Source: Kiritimatiellia bacterium
GTDB lineage: Bacteria; Verrucomicrobiota; Kiritimatiellia; UBA8416; JABMPJ01
Direction of reading: 5' to 3'
Length of the DNA stretch: 16,404 bases
Assembly (NCBI GenBank): GCA_029939545.1
Contig: JAOZSS010000038.1
Coordinates: 1 to 16,404, forward strand
The notes beneath the pieces are model-generated. The model saw only the letters and a list, made by a program, of their open reading frames with translations, ran no database searches and was not told the DNA's origin. The position numbers and the translations under genes are program-made. Position 1 is the stretch's first letter; every line of letters begins with the position of its first letter. Positions 14,461 to 16,404 of the stretch are shown in pieces.

Positions 14461-14697
14461 GATCGCTCTCCTGAAGCCCGAACAGAAGCGAGTCAGGCGC
14501 AGGCGCCACTCTCGCTCTTACCGGACACTATCCCGGCTCTCTCATTTCCATCTTCATCATCGGTCATGACTCCACCGGGGCAAGCCCGGTGGTGGTCCCC
14601 TCTTTGCTCTGCCATTGCCATCGGGGCAAGCCCGGTGGCGTGCGGCTATCGGCTTTCAGCGCCACCATCAAGGACTAGCCCGTGCGGGGGTCTCTTC
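14461..14697. other. Gap between histidine kinase and response regulator, with two repeat copies
   Basis: These 237 nt contain no gene. They hold two copies of a 17-nt GC-rich unit, described separately, and the response regulator's ribosome binding site at the left. A regulator promoter could lie here but none stands out. Confidence 0.5.
14572..14638. repeat. Two copies of a 17-nt GC-rich hairpin-forming repeat
   Basis: The unit cggggcaagcccggtgg occurs identically at 14576-14592 and 14622-14638. The first copy sits in a perfect hairpin: ccaccggg (14572-14579), gcaag loop, cccggtgg (14585-14592). The second has the same right half, with T for C in the left arm. The arrangement suggests an interspersed repeat, perhaps also reducing read-through from the kinase gene. 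Confidence 0.65.
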
Positions 14698-16302
14698 TTA
14701 CTTCATTGTTGCCATCGGGCCAAGGAACGCATCCTCAACACGGTCGAGCAGGATCGTTTCAGTCCAGTCCCGTGGCAATAGAGGAATCGAGAAACTCTTC
14801 AGAATCTGCTGCCTCGCCCTGTTCAGGCCAGCTCCGCCAACAGCAATCAGCGGTATGTTTCTCCGTGCCCGATCCCCTTTCATCTTGAGGATCAGTTCGG
14901 TGCCCGCCATACCTTCCATCCCGAGGCCAACCACGGCACCGTGGAACGTGCGGTTCTTCAGCAGTTCCTCAACATCCTCATCCTCATCGCTTCTTATAAC
15001 CCGATACCCCGCCGCAGTCAATTGTTCTCCAATTATCCTGCTTGTGGCCTCGTCGGACTCGGCCACCAGGATAACCGGCGGATCCACACGGGGCAGACAG
15101 ACCGTAACCAGGGTCCCCTGCTCTTCACCCGGGACAGGACTCTGAATCCCGATGCTCCCGCCGTGCAGCGCCACGATCTCCTTCACTATCGCCAGGCCAA
15201 GGCCGGATCCGCTCGGTTGGTTCCCCACGGTGAAGTAACGTTCCGTCACCCGCTCCAACGCATCTGGGGGAATGCCGATGCCGGTATCTCTTACGTCGAG
15301 CCGGATGAAGCCATCGTTCGCCATGTCGCGCGTAACACTGACCGAGATAGTGCCCTCCTCGGGTGTGAATTTGGCGGCGTTCCCGGCGATGTTGAGAATC
15401 ACGCGCTCCATTCGACGCGGGTCACAGTTCGCGAACAACCCCTTCTCGCCAGGCTGAACCTGGAGATCCACCCCTTTCTGCTGTGTCCTTACGGCAAGGG
15501 ACTCAAGGCTACGCGAGACGAGGCGGCCAAAGGGCACGGTGGCCCGCACAAGCGAGAGACTCTCGTTCTCGATATTCCGCAGATCGAGGATGTCATTCAC
15601 CGTGGCCAGGAGCCGTTTACTATCGCCGTCAAGCATAGTGAGGTATTTGCGGACCGGATCTGAGATGGGACCCAACACGCCGCGCAGCATGTTGGCCACG
15701 GCGTAAATCATGGAGGTCAAGGGCGTGCGCAGCTCGTGTGAGACGTTAGACACAAACTGCATCCGGGAACGGTCATGTTCTTCGAGGCGTCGAACCGCAT
15801 CCTCGAGAGCTTCCTGGGCCTGTTTCCTGACCGAGATATCGCGAATCAGGAAGCAGAGCAGTCCGGATTCCCCGTGCTTCATCCAGTTCACGGCGATCTC
15901 GCCGGGGAAACTCGATCCATCGCAACGGATGACCCGCGCTTCGATGAGCGTGTACCGCCGGTCTTCGAGGTTCTTACGCAGGGCCTCCCAAAGCGCGGTA
16001 TCGGCGCCCGAGATGAGTTTCATAACGTCGCTGTCATCGAGATACTCGGGCCCGCACCCCAGCAGTTCCGTAGCCCTCGCGTTGTACTCAACGATACGGC
16101 CGTTCGGGGTGGCAATCACGACGCCATCATAGACGCTCTGTAGAAGCGCCGCGTAGCTGGACACAACAGCCTCGCCCTGCCGAACCACGGGCGGCGTCTG
16201 GGCATCGGGCACCGTCGTGTCTACGGGCTTGTCGCCCGCGAGCACGGCATCCATGTCGATCCGCATGGTGCTTTGTGAACTCTGCTTGTTCGTTGCAGCC
16301 AT
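14698..16302 (-). CDS. Soluble PAS-domain sensor histidine kinase with degenerate C-terminal receiver domain
   Basis: With the ATG at 16302 the protein is 534 aa. It has a disordered N-terminus, a PAS domain (about 48-160, LLQSVYDGVVIATPNGRIVEY), a short coiled linker, and HisKA with SHELRTP (H189, the phosphorylated His). The HATPase domain follows, with the N-box NIAGNAAKF (N308), G1 DTGIGIP (339-345), an F-box near FTV and G2 GSGLGLAIV (365-373). The C-terminal receiver-like domain (about 408-525, ILVAESDEAT...) reads GAVVGLGMEGMAG, with Gly at the phosphoacceptor position, so it cannot accept phosphate normally. No membrane helix is visible, so the kinase should be cytoplasmic. The frame is open to 16362, but that passes through a good promoter. 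ATGs at 16308 and 16302 remain; GAG sits 7 nt before the latter. It likely partners the response regulator at 13702-14460. Confidence 0.93.
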   Translation of the reverse strand: MAATNKQSSQSTMRIDMDAVLAGDKPVDTTVPDAQTPPVVRQGEAVVSSYAALLQSVYDGVVIATPNGRIVEYNARATELLGCGPEYLDDSDVMKLISGADTALWEALRKNLEDRRYTLIEARVIRCDGSSFPGEIAVNWMKHGESGLLCFLIRDISVRKQAQEALEDAVRRLEEHDRSRMQFVSNVSHELRTPLTSMIYAVANMLRGVLGPISDPVRKYLTMLDGDSKRLLATVNDILDLRNIENESLSLVRATVPFGRLVSRSLESLAVRTQQKGVDLQVQPGEKGLFANCDPRRMERVILNIAGNAAKFTPEEGTISVSVTRDMANDGFIRLDVRDTGIGIPPDALERVTERYFTVGNQPSGSGLGLAIVKEIVALHGGSIGIQSPVPGEEQGTLVTVCLPRVDPPVILVAESDEATSRIIGEQLTAAGYRVIRSDEDEDVEELLKNRTFHGAVVGLGMEGMAGTELILKMKGDRARRNIPLIAVGGAGLNRARQQILKSFSIPLLPRDWTETILLDRVEDAFLGPMATMK

Positions 16303-16327
16303 ATCCATTCTCAACCCGGAAACTTGT

Positions 16328-16356
16328 AGTATAGGGCAAGGCCCATCGGCCCTCAA
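16328..16356 (-). promoter_or_regulatory. Sigma70-type promoter of the histidine kinase gene
   Basis: On the minus strand TTGAGG (16351-16356) is 17 nt from TATACT (16328-16333), with four and five of six consensus bases and ideal spacing. Transcription would begin near 16320, about 18 nt before the ATG at 16302. An upstream start at 16362 would be left out of the transcript, which supports the shorter protein. It could drive the block from the kinase onward to purC. Confidence 0.6.
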
Positions 16357-16404
16357 TTGCAAAGAGGCCTTTTCTGAAAGGGTGTAACCGGTCTTCCGCT
16401 CTCA

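Noticed and set aside
13841..14569. Plus-strand open frame of 242 codons
   Set aside because: It is antisense to the response regulator and is low-complexity Ser/Arg-rich.
14941..15663. Plus-strand open frame of 240 codons
   Set aside because: It is antisense to the kinase's HATPase and receiver regions, which show every expected motif.

Overview
The window looks like chromosomal DNA from a GC-rich, Gram-negative-type bacterium. Two points suggest the PVC superphylum (Kiritimatiellota, Lentisphaerota or Verrucomicrobiota). One is the pilin-like C-terminal block ('KARETSQKHACINNLRQI') in the secreted protein at 318-1874, a block I associate with these phyla. The other is lysine/DAP synthesis through LL-diaminopimelate aminotransferase (DapL). 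An LpxL-type acyltransferase implies a lipid A outer membrane. The taxon is inferred, since no rRNA or marker gene is present.

Layout. At the left edge, on the minus strand, a secreted protein with a pseudopilin-like tail (318-1874) overlaps by 4 nt the start of an SMP-30/gluconolactonase-family gene (1-321) that runs off the window. A 148-nt divergent region separates these from a plus-strand pair of overlapping GT-B glycosyltransferases (2023-3801, 3798-4931). Next comes a minus-strand AbiE-type toxin-antitoxin remnant. The antitoxin-like AbiEi gene (5727-6527) looks whole, but the AbiEii nucleotidyltransferase toxin (5137-5730) has lost its C-terminal part. After a 351-nt gene-free stretch with short repeats, a CAU-anticodon tRNA, probably tRNA-Ile2, sits 25 nt before two SPFH/band-7 membrane proteins. 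These are followed by an LpxL-type lipid A acyltransferase and dapL.

dapL converges on a minus-strand block that reads, from right to left: a soluble PAS histidine kinase with a C-terminal receiver-like domain, a double-receiver response regulator, nrdR, an unrecognised 205-aa protein, and purC. Spacings of 10, 20 and 50 nt from the regulator to purC suggest one transcript joining signalling, ribonucleotide reductase control and purine synthesis. A sigma70-like promoter lies just before the kinase.

The most distinctive features are non-coding or degenerate. Intergenic palindromic elements of several types occur: a REP-like pair with a compensatory base change at 9208-9275, a 'ctcgcgcaaag' family at 6605 and 10230-10297, 17-nt copies at 14576 and 14622, and a perfect 20-nt palindrome at 11548 that overlaps the purC stop codon. 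Both extra receiver domains of the two-component pair lack the phosphoacceptor aspartate. The pilin-like tail of the secreted protein has no leader-peptide cleavage site. I see no CRISPR array, insertion sequence or phage gene, and no complete novel defence system.
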